This document shows positions 8,510 to 18,484 of a DNA stretch of 64,000 nt, in pieces. Numbering within the stretch: the first letter of the stretch is position 1; every line of letters begins with the position of its first letter. This DNA comes from Chitinophagaceae bacterium PMP191F. GTDB taxonomy: Bacteria > Bacteroidota > Bacteroidia > Chitinophagales > Chitinophagaceae. The notes under the pieces were generated by a model. It was not told the origin of the DNA. It ran no database searches and worked only from the letters and a program-made list of their open reading frames with translations. The stretch covers positions 434,001-498,000 of the forward strand of contig LGYU01000016.1 in the NCBI GenBank assembly GCA_001302245.1. Reading direction: 5' to 3'. The position numbers and the translations under genes are program-made.

Positions 8510-10666
8510 TTATTTTAAAATGATCTTACGAACAGACTTGTTTCCTCTTTCTGCCACATAAATATTCCCCTCATTATCAACACACAATGCCATAATACCA
8601 TTGAAGGTAGCAGTACTTAACGATCCATCCTGCGAACCAGACACAGGTGTAAAACCTCCCTGCCAGCCTGTAATAGTAGTTACCTGTCCGTCTGCCATCA
8701 TACGCACGGCATTGTTATCAATCGTATACAACCTGTTGCTCTGTCTGTCGTACACCACACCTGTGGGCATGCCGAACAATGCTGTATTATAAGGACCGTC
8801 CCTGTATCCATAACTACTACCGGCATAGGTAGTACGAACGCCATTGACTACCTGGAATACAGCATTGTAGCTGTAATCACTGGCAAAGAATACCACCCCG
8901 TTGTTATTAATGGCAATAGGACCGGTAGGTGATTCATACCCGTTGGCCAGTTTTGTGGCATTACCAAACTGATCAAGCTTTGAAATATTGCTGTACTGCA
9001 TGCCCACATATATCACCTCATCTTTATCAAGACCAAGACCAGTGGGATAAAATCCAAGTTGTGCATAGGTAGACACATCACCGGCTGGTGTTATCTTCCG
9101 GATCCTTTTGTTATTGGCATCACAAACATAAATATTATCCTGTTTGTCAATAGCAAGTGTATTGGGATAAGAGAACCTTGCCTGTGCACCTGTACCATCC
9201 ACATAACCGGCAGCCACATCGCCGGCAAACAGGCTTACTACACCGGCGGGCGTTACCTTCATTATCTTATTACCATCTGCCACAAATACATTTCCCTGTT
9301 TATCTACCGTAATGGCCGTAGGAAAATTAAATAGGTTTTGAGTGCTTCCTCCTGCAATGGTGATCACTCCTGATTTGGTAAATACAGGACCGATCGCTTC
9401 CAGTCCGCCGCTACGCACTATTACAGCACCGGTAGAAGTACCTACCGGCACTTTTACGTTCAATTGGGTAGCAGTTGCAGATAATACGGCAGCAGGTGTA
9501 CCATTGAATAATACCACGTTGTCAGACGGTACAGTACTAAAGCCCAGACCATTGATCGTTACATCTGTACCTTCTACACCATTATCGGGCAACAGTTGTA
9601 TTACACTCAGTTGTTGTTCTTTAAAAACAGGACCATCTGTGGTCTGCGCATTTACAGTAACAACAACATTACCGGTACCTGCACCAGCCGGCACTTTCAC
9701 AGAGATCTGCTTTTCGGCTGCACTGGTTAGCACAGCCGTTTTACCATTAAAGGTGACAACTACTTCATCAGCAAATGCACTGAAGTATTCTCCTTTTATT
9801 ACTACATCCGCACCGGCAGGGCCGCTGAGCGGTGTTACCGATTTAATAACAGGACTGGGTACTACTGTAAATGTATTGCCAATGGTTTTCTGTCCATTGA
9901 TCATTACCGAAACAGGACCAGTAGCCACACCTGCCGGAGCTGTTACTACCAGTTGACTAGCGGTAGCACTCACCACGGTAGCATTTTTACCATTAAAGGC
10001 TACTGTATTGCCAGCTACCACATTACTGAAACCTTCACCATTGATGGCAACCTGTGTACCCGCGCCACCCGTAAGCGGTTTGATACTGTTGATGCGCTGA
10101 AAGGTAAAATCCGGACCCGTCACCGTTTTGCCATCTACCGTTACTGCGATCTTTCCGCTGCCCGCAGCTTCGGGCACTGCTGCTACCAGCAGGGTATCAT
10201 TCACACTGGTTACCAGTGAGGCTTTACCATTCACCGTTACCCGTGCAGGCGCATTCAGGCTACTGAAGCCTTCCCCACGGATAGAAATATTGGTTCCTGC
10301 CGGACCATTGAGCGGACTAACGTTACGCAGGCTCAGTTGCTGGTAAGTATAAGTGCCCAGGTCCAGTTTTTTATCACCCACTTTTACAGATACCACACCT
10401 GTTTTACCAGTCTCGGGCGACAGTACGATCAGCATACTGTCTCTTACATCCACTACCCTGGCCGGTGTACCGTTAAAGTCCACTTCATTATCACCAGCCT
10501 TTGCACCAAAGCCTTGCCCGCTGATGGTAACAATAGTTCCTGCATTACCACTGTTGGGCCAGAAACTTTTTATTTCAAATGCCGGTTTGCCGGAATCATT
10601 GTTGTCTTTTCTGCAGGCAATGCCCAATGCTATCAGCACTACCAGCAGGTATAGATATTTTTTCAT
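8510..10666 (-). CDS. Lipoprotein with five IPT/TIG domains and NHL propeller
   Basis: The ATG at 10666 starts an SPII leader ending L-G-I-A-C-R-K; an ATG at 10687 would only add seven polar residues. Residues ~30-435 hold five tandem IPT/TIG Ig-like repeats, each with P-x-x-G-x-x-G-T and G-x-G-F motifs (e.g. SPLNGPAGTNISIRGEGFSS). Residues ~440-718 form an NHL-type six-bladed propeller with repeated D-x-x-G-N-[IV]-[FY]-V and V-R-K-I/V-T-P motifs. Similar IPT-NHL lipoproteins accompany TonB receptors in Bacteroidota and are thought to be surface glycan- or ligand-binding proteins. It is the last gene of the operon, 29 bases after the Oar-like receptor; no catalytic residues are visible. Confidence 0.88.
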   Translation of the reverse strand: MKKYLYLLVVLIALGIACRKDNNDSGKPAFEIKSFWPNSGNAGTIVTISGQGFGAKAGDNEVDFNGTPARVVDVRDSMLIVLSPETGKTGVVSVKVGDKKLDLGTYTYQQLSLRNVSPLNGPAGTNISIRGEGFSSLNAPARVTVNGKASLVTSVNDTLLVAAVPEAAGSGKIAVTVDGKTVTGPDFTFQRINSIKPLTGGAGTQVAINGEGFSNVVAGNTVAFNGKNATVVSATASQLVVTAPAGVATGPVSVMINGQKTIGNTFTVVPSPVIKSVTPLSGPAGADVVIKGEYFSAFADEVVVTFNGKTAVLTSAAEKQISVKVPAGAGTGNVVVTVNAQTTDGPVFKEQQLSVIQLLPDNGVEGTDVTINGLGFSTVPSDNVVLFNGTPAAVLSATATQLNVKVPVGTSTGAVIVRSGGLEAIGPVFTKSGVITIAGGSTQNLFNFPTAITVDKQGNVFVADGNKIMKVTPAGVVSLFAGDVAAGYVDGTGAQARFSYPNTLAIDKQDNIYVCDANNKRIRKITPAGDVSTYAQLGFYPTGLGLDKDEVIYVGMQYSNISKLDQFGNATKLANGYESPTGPIAINNNGVVFFASDYSYNAVFQVVNGVRTTYAGSSYGYRDGPYNTALFGMPTGVVYDRQSNRLYTIDNNAVRMMADGQVTTITGWQGGFTPVSGSQDGSLSTATFNGIMALCVDNEGNIYVAERGNKSVRKIILK

Positions 10667-10695
10667 CTGATTATATTGTTGATACATGAATCGGG

Positions 10696-13600
10696 TTAAA
10701 ATGAATACCTGAGTCCCATCTGCACCTGAGCTCTTGAATTGAAAAAATCAATGGAATATGGTTTGCCCGGATTGTCAAAAGTATATACCGGGTATGGACC
10801 AGGGTTCTGTCTGGCAGGGAAAGTTGGTGTTAATCCCACGCTGGCAGTAGAGTTAAAGGTATTGGGTGAGAAATATACACGCCCCCAGTTGCTGTTGATC
10901 AGGTTGGTCAGGTTGATTACATCAATGGTAAGTGTGATAAAGTGTTTGTTGGGCAGATGGTATTCCTGCGCAATACGCAGATCGGCCTGTACATTCCAGG
11001 GCGTATGACCGGTATTGCGTTCTGTAAATGCACCACGGCGTGAACGCAGGTATTTATTACCGTCAATATAGCTGTTAAAGGCGATGGCCTGTGCAGCAGC
11101 CGTTACAGTTTGTCCTGCAGTATTGGTATAATCCTGGAAAAAACGGATGGCTTCATCAGTTGTTGGGATATATACCAGGCTAACCTGCTGCGGCAATCCC
11201 TGTACACTGTTGTTCACAATTCCATACGTAAAAGGACTTCCGGATTGCGCTGTTACAAAGAGCGTAACATTGGTGATCCAGCTTTGGTTCCATGATTTTC
11301 TGTATGCAGCATTGGCTACGATACGGTGACGGATATCAAAGTTTGACCACGCCAGCCCGGGATTGTTCGGGTTCAGTGCCTGGTTCAACTGCCAGTTACT
11401 TTCCATTGAGTTGCGGATACCGTTCGATATATCTTTTGATCCGCCATAGGTATAGGCCAGTGAAGCATTTAAACCAAAAGGATAGTTGCGGTTTACTGAT
11501 GCAGTAATATTATAACGATATCCTTTGCTGGTATTACTCAGCAGGTATGCATTGGAAAAATGCGGATCTACCATACCACTGAAAACAGGTTGTTGCTTTT
11601 CTTTATCATAACCAAAATAGCGTGGATCATCTTTGATATTCACCTGCCGGAACATCACATCTTTCATCGTTTTGGTAAAGATGCCTTCCAGCGTGAATTT
11701 GTAACCTGTAGCGTTGGTATAATCCATACCTACGCTGGTACGCCATACCTGTGGCAGTACAAAATTGTTATCAATTACATCCACCTGTGTTTTACCTGCA
11801 TTCCTGTTCTTTACATCAGCACCGTTCTGTTCTATAAAGCCAGCTATACCATTATTGCCACCACGCAGGGGATCAGAACCGGGTACAAAACTTTTGGCAT
11901 CGGCCTTCTGGTCAAATGAACCGTAGTTGATGCCATTGTTGTAATAGGCATAGGCGATCCATGCAAATGGTATACGGCCGGTAAATAAACCGGTACCACC
12001 GCGCAGTATGATACGCTGATCACCATTTACATCATAACGGAAACCCAGCCTGGGTGAGATCTGTACCTTACCCAGGTAACCGTTGTTGATGCGGTTGAGC
12101 GGCGTATAGGTATACGTAGTACCAAAAGCATTATCAGTATAGGCATTGCGGGTAAGATCGCTCAAAGCAGGCTTGGCAGGCAGCCATGTATAGTCTGCCC
12201 TAAGCCCGGGAACCAGTTTCAGTTTTTCAGAAAGCTGGATTTCATCCTGCGCATACAAACTGTGCATATTCACCTGGAAGGTTGCTTCAGGGTGTGCCAG
12301 GATGTAGTCGCGATTGTTGTTGTTGTAATTGTAGCTGCCACGTACACGATATGGCTTATTGCTGAGATAATCGTTAATACTTAAAAAATCCACACGACCG
12401 TTCCAGCTATTCACAAAACCGTAGTCAATTGAATACAACTCATTGTGTGTTCCGAACAATACGGTATGATTGCCTTTGCGCCAGGTAACATTACCTGTCA
12501 ACTCCAGCGTACGTTGTTTCATATCAAAAATGCTGGCTTCCCTGTCTGTACCGAAATAAATGGTAGTACCGGGTGTGCGGCCTGTAATCTGCACCTGTGG
12601 TAATGAAGGATCGGATGTAGGATTGCGTTTATCATGCACTACACTGTAACCGGCAATAAAGCTGGACGACCAGCGGTTACCCAATCGTGATTTCCACTCC
12701 AGCACGGTAGAATGCTGGTTGTTCACCTGCTGGTAAGCCATGCTGCTGAAACGGAAGTCCTGCTGATCACGATCCATATTGACGGCTTTGGACAGAATAG
12801 TGTTGTTTCTAACAGACAACTGGTTTCTGTCATTGATATTCCAGTCAATACGGTTAAAGAATTTCTGTGAACGCGAATAAGCAGTATAAGCACCGGCTGT
12901 TCCGGGATCGAAAGCGTTGCCATAGCGGCTGATAGTTGCATTACGGATACTCTCTGCATCGTTTACAGAAAGGATATTGGCTGTTTCTGCCTGACCTGCC
13001 ATTAACTGTGCGGGGTCTTTCCGGTCTGTAATTTCTTCGTTGGTAAAAAAGAAGAGTTTATTCTTAATGATAGGGAACCCTACCCTGAAACCAGCCTGGT
13101 AATCATAAAAATCGCTGTTCATTTTTCCCAGCGTACCGGCTTTGTCTTTACCTGTCAGTGCTGCATTGCGGCCATACCCATATACAGAACCTGTAACGGT
13201 ATTGGTACCACTGCGGGTTACAGCGTTGATGCTTCCGCCGGTAAAGTTGCCGATCTTCACATCAAACGGTGCCAGATACACTTGCATATCTTCAATAGCA
13301 TCCAGCGAAATAGCGTTGGTACGTGTACTGGAACCGGGCATACCGGAACTACCGGTAATACCGCCCAGTGAAGGACTGAAACCGATAGCGTCGTTGTTGA
13401 TAGCTCCGTCAATAGTGATATTGTTGTACCGGAAATTGGTACCGGCAAAAGAGTTGTCTTTGGTTGCCTGCGGTACCAGCTTGGTCATATCCTGTATACT
13501 GCGTGCAATAGTAGGCATACCGGCCAGTTGTGCACGGTTGATGTTCTGCCCGGCACCAAAGGTATTGGCTTTGGGACCAGCTTTTTTTGCACGCACTTCT

Positions 13601-13959
13601 ACTGCAGATAATTCAGTACCGGCATCGGCCATTACAAAATTGAACTGCAACTGGTCGCCCAGCCGGATATTTACCTGTTCCAGTTTTTGTGTTTCTCTTC
13701 CCGTCATACTTACACTGATGGTATAAGGACCACCAATACGCAGGCCGGTTAAATAATAACGTCCGTCATTACCGGTTGCCATTCCATATTTTGTACCCGA
13801 AGGTTCATGCACTGCAATAACAGAAGCACCGGCCAGCGGCTCATTTTTACTGTCTGTTACTTTACCTCCGATAGTACCGTTCGTTTCCTGCGCCACAACA
13901 GTACTGCCTGTTACGGCCAGCAATACAAACAGGGAAACTATGTATAAAATCTGTTTCAT
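10696..13959 (-). CDS. Oar-like TonB-dependent receptor
   Basis: 1087 residues: Sec leader (MKQILYIVSLFVLLAVTGST…VAQ), carboxypeptidase-regulatory-like domain at ~28-115, plug domain from ~140 with D-G-A-I-N-N-D and S-I-N-A-V-T-R-S-G-T-N, and a long beta-barrel ending in a terminal aromatic strand (QVQMGLRYSF). The plug and barrel follow the Oar/OmpA-related class, not the SusC/RagA class: there is no SusC signature and no SusD follows. It is expected in the outer membrane importing or exporting a ligand with TonB energy. It sits 13 bases after a FAS1 lipoprotein gene, in the same operon. Confidence 0.9.
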   Translation of the reverse strand: MKQILYIVSLFVLLAVTGSTVVAQETNGTIGGKVTDSKNEPLAGASVIAVHEPSGTKYGMATGNDGRYYLTGLRIGGPYTISVSMTGRETQKLEQVNIRLGDQLQFNFVMADAGTELSAVEVRAKKAGPKANTFGAGQNINRAQLAGMPTIARSIQDMTKLVPQATKDNSFAGTNFRYNNITIDGAINNDAIGFSPSLGGITGSSGMPGSSTRTNAISLDAIEDMQVYLAPFDVKIGNFTGGSINAVTRSGTNTVTGSVYGYGRNAALTGKDKAGTLGKMNSDFYDYQAGFRVGFPIIKNKLFFFTNEEITDRKDPAQLMAGQAETANILSVNDAESIRNATISRYGNAFDPGTAGAYTAYSRSQKFFNRIDWNINDRNQLSVRNNTILSKAVNMDRDQQDFRFSSMAYQQVNNQHSTVLEWKSRLGNRWSSSFIAGYSVVHDKRNPTSDPSLPQVQITGRTPGTTIYFGTDREASIFDMKQRTLELTGNVTWRKGNHTVLFGTHNELYSIDYGFVNSWNGRVDFLSINDYLSNKPYRVRGSYNYNNNNRDYILAHPEATFQVNMHSLYAQDEIQLSEKLKLVPGLRADYTWLPAKPALSDLTRNAYTDNAFGTTYTYTPLNRINNGYLGKVQISPRLGFRYDVNGDQRIILRGGTGLFTGRIPFAWIAYAYYNNGINYGSFDQKADAKSFVPGSDPLRGGNNGIAGFIEQNGADVKNRNAGKTQVDVIDNNFVLPQVWRTSVGMDYTNATGYKFTLEGIFTKTMKDVMFRQVNIKDDPRYFGYDKEKQQPVFSGMVDPHFSNAYLLSNTSKGYRYNITASVNRNYPFGLNASLAYTYGGSKDISNGIRNSMESNWQLNQALNPNNPGLAWSNFDIRHRIVANAAYRKSWNQSWITNVTLFVTAQSGSPFTYGIVNNSVQGLPQQVSLVYIPTTDEAIRFFQDYTNTAGQTVTAAAQAIAFNSYIDGNKYLRSRRGAFTERNTGHTPWNVQADLRIAQEYHLPNKHFITLTIDVINLTNLINSNWGRVYFSPNTFNSTASVGLTPTFPARQNPGPYPVYTFDNPGKPYSIDFFNSRAQVQMGLRYSF

Positions 13960-13972
13960 TGATGTTTGTTTT

Positions 13973-14953
13973 CTACTGATTTTCTTTTAATACCTGGTCT
14001 GTGATGTGTACCACACCGTTGCCAGCCATCAGGTTTGCTTTTACAATATTCGATGCGGATGTATTACCAATACCTTTTACTGTGATACCGGTATACAGTG
14101 CACCCGTTTTCAGTAACGTCACAGAGATATTATCGCCATTCAGCATAGCCTGTTCTGTTTTATCAGAACTGCCGGTGGTAAGAATATAATCGTATATAAA
14201 CCTGCGGCCTTCAAACAAATTATAGTTCAGCAGTTCGGTCAGTTTTGCCGGATCAGTTTTGGCAATACTGTCTGTGGAGGCAAATCCCAGCGTACGGAAA
14301 GCATTGTTGTTGGGTGCAAATACTGTATAGGCTTTATCGGAAGCCAGCATCGCTTTCATACCTGCCTGTTGTAACGCTACATTCAGGAAGGTAAGTGATG
14401 TATCCGCCGCCAGTGCATCAGATAGTTTATCGTGCACCATTGGCTGCAGTACCTGGTCCATCACCTGTATCAGCCCGTTACTGGCCTTCAGGTTGTAGGT
14501 AAGTATTTTTGTACCATTGATGGTAAGAACCGTATCGCCATTCTTTAACCAGCGGGTTACATAGATCTTCTTACCGGTAATGGCTGTGATCTCCTGGTTG
14601 AACCTGAAAGGCAGTTTATTCAGCTCCCACGTACCGCTTACAATATGATAAGGCACCAGGTTGTTCAGTACTACAGCGCTTTCAGTCAGTACCCGGTCAG
14701 CTGTAGTGTACCCGTTCTTAATAAAAGCATTGTTATCCGGCAGCAGTACCGTGTATGGACCTTCATCGGCCAGCATCTTTCTGTAAGCTGTACGTTGCAG
14801 CGCCGTATTGAAAAAGGAGAAATTGAACTTATTATCGTCAATAATATAGTTAAGGCGGTTTGATATTTCATTGCCGGTAGCAGACTGGTCATGATCCTTT
14901 TTACAGGCAGCCAGCAACAACACCATTAAACCGCTGTATATTGTTTTTTTCAT
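13973..14953 (-). CDS. Lipoprotein with two FAS1 (fasciclin) domains
   Basis: Start chosen at ATG 14953 (or 14959), giving a short SPII leader M-K-K-T-I-Y-S-G-L-M-V-L-L-L-A-A-C; longer frames overlap the upstream gene. Two FAS1 domains follow, residues ~30-165 and ~166-326. The second is canonical, with Y-T-V-F-A-P-N-N-N-A-F and N-G-V-V-H-I-T-D-Q-V-L; the first is more divergent (YTVLLPDNNAF). FAS1 domains mediate adhesion and ligand binding. It is the last of three tandem FAS1 genes between the two TonB receptors of the operon. Confidence 0.88.
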   Translation of the reverse strand: MKKTIYSGLMVLLLAACKKDHDQSATGNEISNRLNYIIDDNKFNFSFFNTALQRTAYRKMLADEGPYTVLLPDNNAFIKNGYTTADRVLTESAVVLNNLVPYHIVSGTWELNKLPFRFNQEITAITGKKIYVTRWLKNGDTVLTINGTKILTYNLKASNGLIQVMDQVLQPMVHDKLSDALAADTSLTFLNVALQQAGMKAMLASDKAYTVFAPNNNAFRTLGFASTDSIAKTDPAKLTELLNYNLFEGRRFIYDYILTTGSSDKTEQAMLNGDNISVTLLKTGALYTGITVKGIGNTSASNIVKANLMAGNGVVHITDQVLKENQ

Positions 14954-14972
14954 TTGCATTTTTTTAAAGGTT

Positions 14973-16169
14973 CTAGGGCATAAACAGGTCATCTACCGCA
15001 TGTATAACGCCATTGGTAACACGAACATTCTTTTCAGTCAGGCCAACAGGTGCAACTGATGAACCCAGGCGTTTTATCATTGGCTCATCATTGCGGCTGC
15101 TGAAAGCCAGGTTCAGCTTTACAGGCGGACTTGACCACATTTGTCCTGCCATGAGTGTTATACCCGTTAGTATGCTGCCATTATCTACCAGGTCGTTCGA
15201 AAAAAAGACAGGCCCTGTTCCTCCCTCTCCGATATACAATCTGTACATCAGCAACCCGTGCGGCAACAGCAGCGAATCCAGAGATGTTACCGGTTCCTGG
15301 TAATAATAATTTTCATCAACCTCAGGGTCTGCTAATGGCCAGACTCTGGTACAGTAGTCCCTGACATCATCTACCGTAAACATCCCATGCTTATTAAAAG
15401 CAGCGTTGGTGGGAGCAAACAGGGTTGCCTGCGTACTGCCCGGAGCCCCGATCAGCAATTGTAATGAAGACACAGACAGCCAATTTGACTGGTAGAGGCT
15501 GTCATTGATACGCATTGCTTCTGTAAAAAGGAAAAAGCGCGGATCATCGGTAAGGTATTGCCACATCGTTTTTTCCGGACGTGCTATCATCCTGGTTACT
15601 GGATAGATCATTCCATTGATGGCTTCTTTTCCATTGCCCCATTTATCTACTCCTGTACCATTTACGTACAGGCTGTCGTTGTGTTTACCGGCAAACAGGA
15701 AAGTCACATATCTTTTACCATTGGGTGTATAATTCGGCAGGTCTGTGCGTTCGGCCAATGTGGGTAAAGACCGGTTTCCTTTCACAGCTTCAAGCCCCAC
15801 AGGCAAATAACGGCCAGGTACTATATAACCGGATAATAAAGTATCCAGCTTCTGGGCGCTGGTAGTATTGATCTTGTCAAGCGTCCAGCCCGCATCCTGA
15901 AATGCCTTATCAGTAGGAATAAAAAAAGTGTAGTAAGCTGATCCGTATTTTTTCACCAGGGCCTCCATACCTGATCGTTTCCATGCCTGTTGAAAATAAG
16001 TATAAGATGACTGATCGATCAGTTGCTGCCAGGTTTTATCTGCACCGCTATAAGGCACAGGTTCCCCTACAGGTTCGGGCATTATATCCTCTTTTCTGCA
16101 GGCAAAAAGCACTGTTGCAATCAATAATGCAGTCATCATCAGTTGTACCGTATAAGTATTCCGGTTCAT
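14973..16169 (-). CDS. Lipoprotein with two FAS1 domains
   Basis: 398 residues with lipobox leader ending A-T-V-L-F-A-C-R-K. FAS1 domain 1 spans roughly residues 45-210 (YTFFIPTDKAFQDAG), domain 2 roughly 215-398 (ATLFAPTNAAFNKHG … NGVIHAVDDL). A long insertion in the second domain separates the two halves. It is surface or periplasmic lipid-anchored, and 14 bases separate it from the preceding FAS1 gene. The three paralogs are too divergent to be recent duplicates. Confidence 0.87.
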   Translation of the reverse strand: MNRNTYTVQLMMTALLIATVLFACRKEDIMPEPVGEPVPYSGADKTWQQLIDQSSYTYFQQAWKRSGMEALVKKYGSAYYTFFIPTDKAFQDAGWTLDKINTTSAQKLDTLLSGYIVPGRYLPVGLEAVKGNRSLPTLAERTDLPNYTPNGKRYVTFLFAGKHNDSLYVNGTGVDKWGNGKEAINGMIYPVTRMIARPEKTMWQYLTDDPRFFLFTEAMRINDSLYQSNWLSVSSLQLLIGAPGSTQATLFAPTNAAFNKHGMFTVDDVRDYCTRVWPLADPEVDENYYYQEPVTSLDSLLLPHGLLMYRLYIGEGGTGPVFFSNDLVDNGSILTGITLMAGQMWSSPPVKLNLAFSSRNDEPMIKRLGSSVAPVGLTEKNVRVTNGVIHAVDDLFMP

Positions 16170-16183
16170 GTGTTTATAATTTT

Positions 16184-17278
16184 TTACTTCCGCATTACTG
16201 CCGGGTTAAGAATCAGGTTATCGATCACATGTATTATTCCATTGCTGGCTACACGATCAGCACTGAGCAAATAATTTTTGTAATAGGAAACAGTAGAAGG
16301 TCCGCGTGTATTGTTTACCCATTGCCCTTCACCCTTTAATGAGTTTAACCATATCACGGCCACATCCTTTTTATAGAAGTAATCATACTGGTAGTTGGGA
16401 ATAATACTGGTACTATCCATCACAATAGATTCTGCCGGTCTGATGCCACTACTTCCGCTAATAGCATATGCATCGGTAGAAAAAACGTGTACTGATCGCA
16501 GCAGCAGCGGGTAAATACCAAATGCCATTGGTTTGAACCGGTCTGTCTGTATTCTGCCTGCACTATCGGCAGTGATGCCATAACTGAGGAATGCTGTGTT
16601 GGAAGGGGCAAAAATGGTCAGCGGATCTTTTATTTTCAGATCATCCCAGTATCCGAACCTTTTCATCACCGCACTGAAAATGGTAAGATTGGTATCGGCA
16701 GCAATATAATCCTGTACAGTTCCACGAGTGTAATTCAGCGGGCGGCGCATGATATGTATTACACCATTTGTCAGTGCAATATTCCTTTTTTCATTTGCCA
16801 TGATCATAGTACCGTTCACGAATACAAAATGGTTATCATTCCCTATACCAAATCCTTCTTTACCTATAGTTACATATACTTCAGCACCAGCCAGGGTATT
16901 ATATTTGTTATCAAGCTGCTGTGGAAAATCGGATACAAAATACCGGTTGCGTATAATATGATACTTCAGTAAAAAGCGAAGACTGTCTGTATTCATTTTA
17001 TCGAAATCCTTTGCACTGGTAATACCTACTTCATTGAAAGCTGTATTATCAGGTAAAAAGGCTGTAAATAAACCCGGCTGTTTCAGGCTGTCAAGAAGAT
17101 CAGTTTTCTTCAACGCTGCCAGCAGCAGGCTGAGATCATAATTATTTTCAATAAACTCACCCAGTGTACGCGGAACAGATGTTCTGTCCACCGGAGCTGT
17201 TAAATTATCTTTTTTACAACCTGCTGTCAGCAAGGCCAGCGAAAGCAGTACAAAAGATATGCGTGAAAAGTATGACAT
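16184..17278 (-). CDS. Lipoprotein with two FAS1 domains
   Basis: 364 residues, leader ending L-A-L-L-T-A-G-C-K-K. FAS1 domain 1 at ~35-190 (FTAFLPDNTAFNEVG, NGVIHIMRRPL), domain 2 at ~190-360 (LTIFAPSNTAFLSYG, NGIIHVIDNL). All key FAS1 H1/H2 motifs are recognisable. First of the three tandem FAS1 genes; spacing to its neighbours is 27 and 14 bases, indicating one transcript. Confidence 0.88.
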   Translation of the reverse strand: MSYFSRISFVLLSLALLTAGCKKDNLTAPVDRTSVPRTLGEFIENNYDLSLLLAALKKTDLLDSLKQPGLFTAFLPDNTAFNEVGITSAKDFDKMNTDSLRFLLKYHIIRNRYFVSDFPQQLDNKYNTLAGAEVYVTIGKEGFGIGNDNHFVFVNGTMIMANEKRNIALTNGVIHIMRRPLNYTRGTVQDYIAADTNLTIFSAVMKRFGYWDDLKIKDPLTIFAPSNTAFLSYGITADSAGRIQTDRFKPMAFGIYPLLLRSVHVFSTDAYAISGSSGIRPAESIVMDSTSIIPNYQYDYFYKKDVAVIWLNSLKGEGQWVNNTRGPSTVSYYKNYLLSADRVASNGIIHVIDNLILNPAVMRK

Positions 17279-17305
17279 GGATCTGTATAATTAGGTTAAT
17301 AATTT

Positions 17306-18475
17306 TTAGTAGATGGGCGGAGCATATTTACGCTGAATAGTGGTAAGAAAAAATCTATCGTTGATAAATTCCAGTGTATTTACTGTTGCAAACGACTGGG
17401 GATTGTTTCTCCCAGAGTGGATACTGACAATAAGCCCGGTACGCAGATCTGCCTTTATACCATAAGGAAGACTAGTGTTACCAACCACGTATCCATAATC
17501 TCCCATAGCAATAGCCGAATATTGTCCGGGACTGGAGAAGGTCATGCCTTCCGGTGAAATGCCCGGAGTGCAGAACCTGAACACCTGGGCCATGTTTCCG
17601 GTAAATATCCTGGAGGCACTGGTATCTGCAAACAATGGAAAATTGTAATAAGGATTAACATGCGGCTCCAGCGATCGGACTACATTCCCCATAGGTTCAT
17701 TATTAAAACCGGGAATCGGCACCAGTGCTGTATTCTTCAGCCGGGTGAGTGAATAATATATGTTCATATTATCCTCCATCTTCAGCGTGCCAAGTGCATT
17801 ACCATCTTTGATCTTTGATGTAGTAGCAAAATATCCTTTGGAGCTGAGGTTATAAAAGTTGATGTATACCAGCGAATCGCTCAATGGTTGTTTTACAAAT
17901 GTTTCATTGCGCAGGTAAAGACCAGTCTGTTTGGTATCATAATCCTTTTCCAGCACATGCATGGTATACACTTCGCGCGTCTGCAATTCGATAGTGGTGT
18001 CTATCAGTGAAATACCACGCAGGTTTTTGGCAAGACTGAAATACGGCGTATTGTTATAAGGGCGGGTACGGAAAATAATTCGGTGTTTTCCGGAAGGTAC
18101 CTGTGCCCAGCTGGACAGATCATAACCGTTCAGTATGGGAGCTGCCAGTACTTTTAATGAGCCGGGATATTCTTTCTGCCACAATGTGGTATTCACAGCA
18201 TCGGGATAAGGCCTGGCCCAGGTATCCCTTTTATCCAGGAAGTCTCCTACAATGGCTGCGCTTTCGGGCACGCCATCTTTGTCCAGGACAGGATCGATCA
18301 GCATGGTCAGAAATGGCTGAGGTGCATCTTTGTTGCCCAGTGTAACATTATAGCTGAGACAATTGAACACCCGCAGATAAGCCGGGTTGTCAATGCCTGC
18401 AAACTCTGTTTTACGGCAACCTGCCATTAACCACAAAGCAAAAAATGATAGTATTATCAGTGATCTCTTTCTCAT
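17306..18475 (-). CDS. Surface lipoprotein of unknown family
   Basis: 389 residues with SPII leader ending F-A-L-W-L-M-A-G-C-R-K. The mature protein begins with L-R-V-F-N-C-L-S-Y and has a beta-rich pattern with motifs like V-Y-I-N-F-Y-N-L-S, similar to the way DUF4397 proteins report 'lives on the surface' beta-sandwiches, but I do not firmly recognise a domain. There are no enzyme motifs. It is 9 bases downstream of the DUF4397-like gene and 27 upstream of the first FAS1 gene, so it likely belongs to the same surface complex. Confidence 0.75.
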   Translation of the reverse strand: MRKRSLIILSFFALWLMAGCRKTEFAGIDNPAYLRVFNCLSYNVTLGNKDAPQPFLTMLIDPVLDKDGVPESAAIVGDFLDKRDTWARPYPDAVNTTLWQKEYPGSLKVLAAPILNGYDLSSWAQVPSGKHRIIFRTRPYNNTPYFSLAKNLRGISLIDTTIELQTREVYTMHVLEKDYDTKQTGLYLRNETFVKQPLSDSLVYINFYNLSSKGYFATTSKIKDGNALGTLKMEDNMNIYYSLTRLKNTALVPIPGFNNEPMGNVVRSLEPHVNPYYNFPLFADTSASRIFTGNMAQVFRFCTPGISPEGMTFSSPGQYSAIAMGDYGYVVGNTSLPYGIKADLRTGLIVSIHSGRNNPQSFATVNTLEFINDRFFLTTIQRKYAPPIY

Positions 18476-18484
18476 TGCAGTATT

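Noticed and set aside
9342-9956. 204-codon plus-strand frame
   Set aside because: Antisense to the IPT repeats; its Pro/Thr/Val periodicity mirrors the repeats on the other strand.
13142-13726. 194-codon plus-strand frame antisense to the Oar-like receptor
   Set aside because: Shadow frame with low-complexity composition; the minus strand encodes a clear receptor.
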